Notes under the pieces: model-generated
What the model was told of the DNA's origin: nothing
Database searches by the model: none
What the model saw: only the letters and a program-made list of their open reading frames with translations
DNA from: an uncultured Roseburia sp.
GTDB lineage: Bacteria; Bacillota; Clostridia; Lachnospirales; Lachnospiraceae
Direction of reading: 5' to 3'
Assembly: GCA_947642555.1 (NCBI GenBank)
Contig: CANRSX010000046.1
Coordinates: 1 to 34,831 of the forward strand
Length of the DNA: 34,831 nt
In this document: piece by piece, positions 34,310 through 34,831 of the stretch
Numbering within the stretch: position 1 is the first letter of the stretch
How the letters are laid out: every line of letters starts with the position of its first letter
Translations under genes and position numbers: made by a program

Positions 34310-34438
34310 GTGATTCTTGGTTTATCGCTGGTAGTGGGATTGGGCATATCAGGGGGATTGCAGGGTAAAATAAAAGAATGGCAGCAAAAAACGGTACGCC
34401 GTCATAGCATACCGCCCCGCTGTTTAAAACTGCCTTAA
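34310..34438 (+). pseudogene. Fragment with an N-terminal hydrophobic segment
   Basis: Directly after the dUTPase stop, and in the same frame, 42 codons encode VILGLSLVVGLGISGGLQGK followed by a basic end. It resembles the N-terminal anchor of a small membrane or SIMPL-type protein, broken off after about 30 residues. The ribosome site (CGGGAG) is poor. It could also be chance, so the call is weak. Confidence 0.2.
34386..34415 (-). terminator. Rho-independent terminator after the toxin remnant
   Basis: On the minus strand GCGGTATGC and GCGTACCGT (34407-34415 with 34391-34399) pair over 9 bp with wobbles around a 7-nt loop, followed by TTTTTT (34386-34391). It starts 9 bp after the toxin stop codon. 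Confidence 0.75.
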
Positions 34439-34603
34439 TATGTCGTGATGCCCTACGTCCACCAGGATAATCATTTTATCGCCTTCGTAATACCAAATAA
34501 TGCGGATGTCCATGTTGACGCTGCACTCGAAAAGGTCCGTGGTGCCCTGGATGCGTTTGGTCCGCAGTGACGGATGGGAAGGATTTTCAGCCAAAATGGT
34601 TGA
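34424..34603 (-). pseudogene. RelE/ParE-type toxin remnant
   Basis: The frame ends with a stop at 34424-34426 and reads ILAENPSHPSLRTKRIQGTT, then ECSVNMDIRIIWYYEGDK and VDVGHHDILRQF. This is the C-terminal half of RelE/ParE superfamily ribonuclease toxins (NP-HPSLR, ...MDIRIIW, ...VGHHD). Upstream the frame stops at 34604-34606. Removing one base of the A-run at 34593-34596 (T-run on the coding strand) would join FFEIINHL to it, so a frameshift is likely, but the first part of the toxin and any antitoxin are still missing. Confidence 0.65.
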
Positions 34604-34654
34604 TTATCTCAAAAAAGCCTTGATTTACGGGCATACACGCAGGATTTCAAGCTG

Positions 34655-34675
34655 AATTTACTACCAATTTACTAC
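34655..34675. repeat. Tandem 10-bp direct repeat AATTTACTAC
   Basis: AATTTACTAC occurs at 34655-34664 and again at 34666-34675, one base apart. A further short repeat, AGCCTTGAT, flanks it at about 34616 and 34690. Such 11-bp-phased repeats beside element remnants can be binding sites of a tyrosine recombinase; no recombinase gene is in view. Confidence 0.45.
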
Positions 34676-34778
34676 TTTTGAGGGAAAGAGCCTTGATATG
34701 CCGCCCGGAACCCTGCAAGCCCAAACACCAGCACACAGCATTGAGAAAGAATAAATGAAAACTGAATACGACGCAGAC

Positions 34779-34828
34779 GCGGCGTTTCTCTATCCCAACA
34801 CGGGAGAACAGGAACGCCGCTTTTTTTA
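34779..34828 (+). terminator. Rho-independent terminator at the window end
   Basis: GCGGCGTT (34779-34786) and AACGCCGC (34813-34820) form a perfect 8-bp stem, with a small inner TCTC/GAGA-type pairing, followed by seven T residues on the plus strand. No plus-strand gene directly before it is recognisable. Confidence 0.75.
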
Positions 34829-34831
34829 TGC

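Noticed and set aside
34755..34831. A possible new gene starting at the ATG near 34755 (MKTEYDADAAFLYP)
   Set aside because: There is no ribosome site, and the frame runs through a perfect terminator stem and T-run. The terminator is the better reading.
1..34831. CRISPR arrays, tRNA, rRNA or intact insertion sequences
   Set aside because: I saw no regularly spaced repeats, no tRNA-like cloverleaf with a CCA end, no rRNA sequence and no transposase. The only repeats are the short ones listed.

Overview
The window looks like chromosomal DNA of an anaerobic, moderately GC-rich Firmicute, most likely a gut Lachnospiraceae. The signs are strong GGAGG ribosome binding sites, a lysine riboswitch on dapA, a T-box on a methionyl-tRNA synthetase gene, LytTR/GHKL two-component systems, and sugar ABC permeases without their own ATPase. 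The family assignment comes from gene content and style, not from any marker gene.

Left part (1-3290): two minus-strand genes of unknown function (the first cut by the window edge) are divided by a double promoter region from a plus-strand pair. That pair is a radical SAM/SPASM enzyme with unusual cysteine spacing, overlapping by 17 bp a 232-residue protein that begins with a KIRTDFVTNSSSS-type N-terminus. It is the best candidate here for an undescribed enzyme-substrate (RiPP-like or protein-modifying) system.

Centre (3376-20531): a large minus-strand carbohydrate locus. A LytS-type sensor kinase and a LytTR regulator lead. After a terminator comes a run of a GH-A clan glycoside hydrolase, two MalF/MalG-type permeases, a lipoprotein sugar-binding protein, a strong stem-loop, an MFS transporter, a CE1-like esterase, an aldo/keto reductase, a fucose/arabinose-isomerase-like enzyme, a PfkB sugar kinase, a DUF4867-like protein, an aldose 1-epimerase and an iron-sulfur flavoprotein-like reductase. 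A class II ketose-bisphosphate aldolase is transcribed divergently next to the sensor. Together these can import a glycan fragment, deacylate and hydrolyse it, then run isomerase - kinase - aldolase catabolism. The sugar itself cannot be read from the sequence.

Housekeeping part (20615-25696): dapA-dapB under a lysine riboswitch, a double-OB-fold SSB-like protein, and the ribosome-associated GTPase TypA/BipA.

Right part (25697-34831): a T-box-controlled methionyl-tRNA synthetase gene carries an in-frame amber codon exactly where the active-site Trp should be. It meets, tail to tail, an AgrC-like kinase/LytTR regulator pair. Then follow an AraC/GyrI-like regulator, a lipoprotein with a C-type-lectin-like domain, and an ABC-F ATPase. 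The last 900 bp is a scrap yard of truncated genes (dUTPase, a hydrophobic N-terminal fragment, a RelE/ParE-type toxin) plus terminators and short direct repeats, which suggests the edge or scar of a mobile element.
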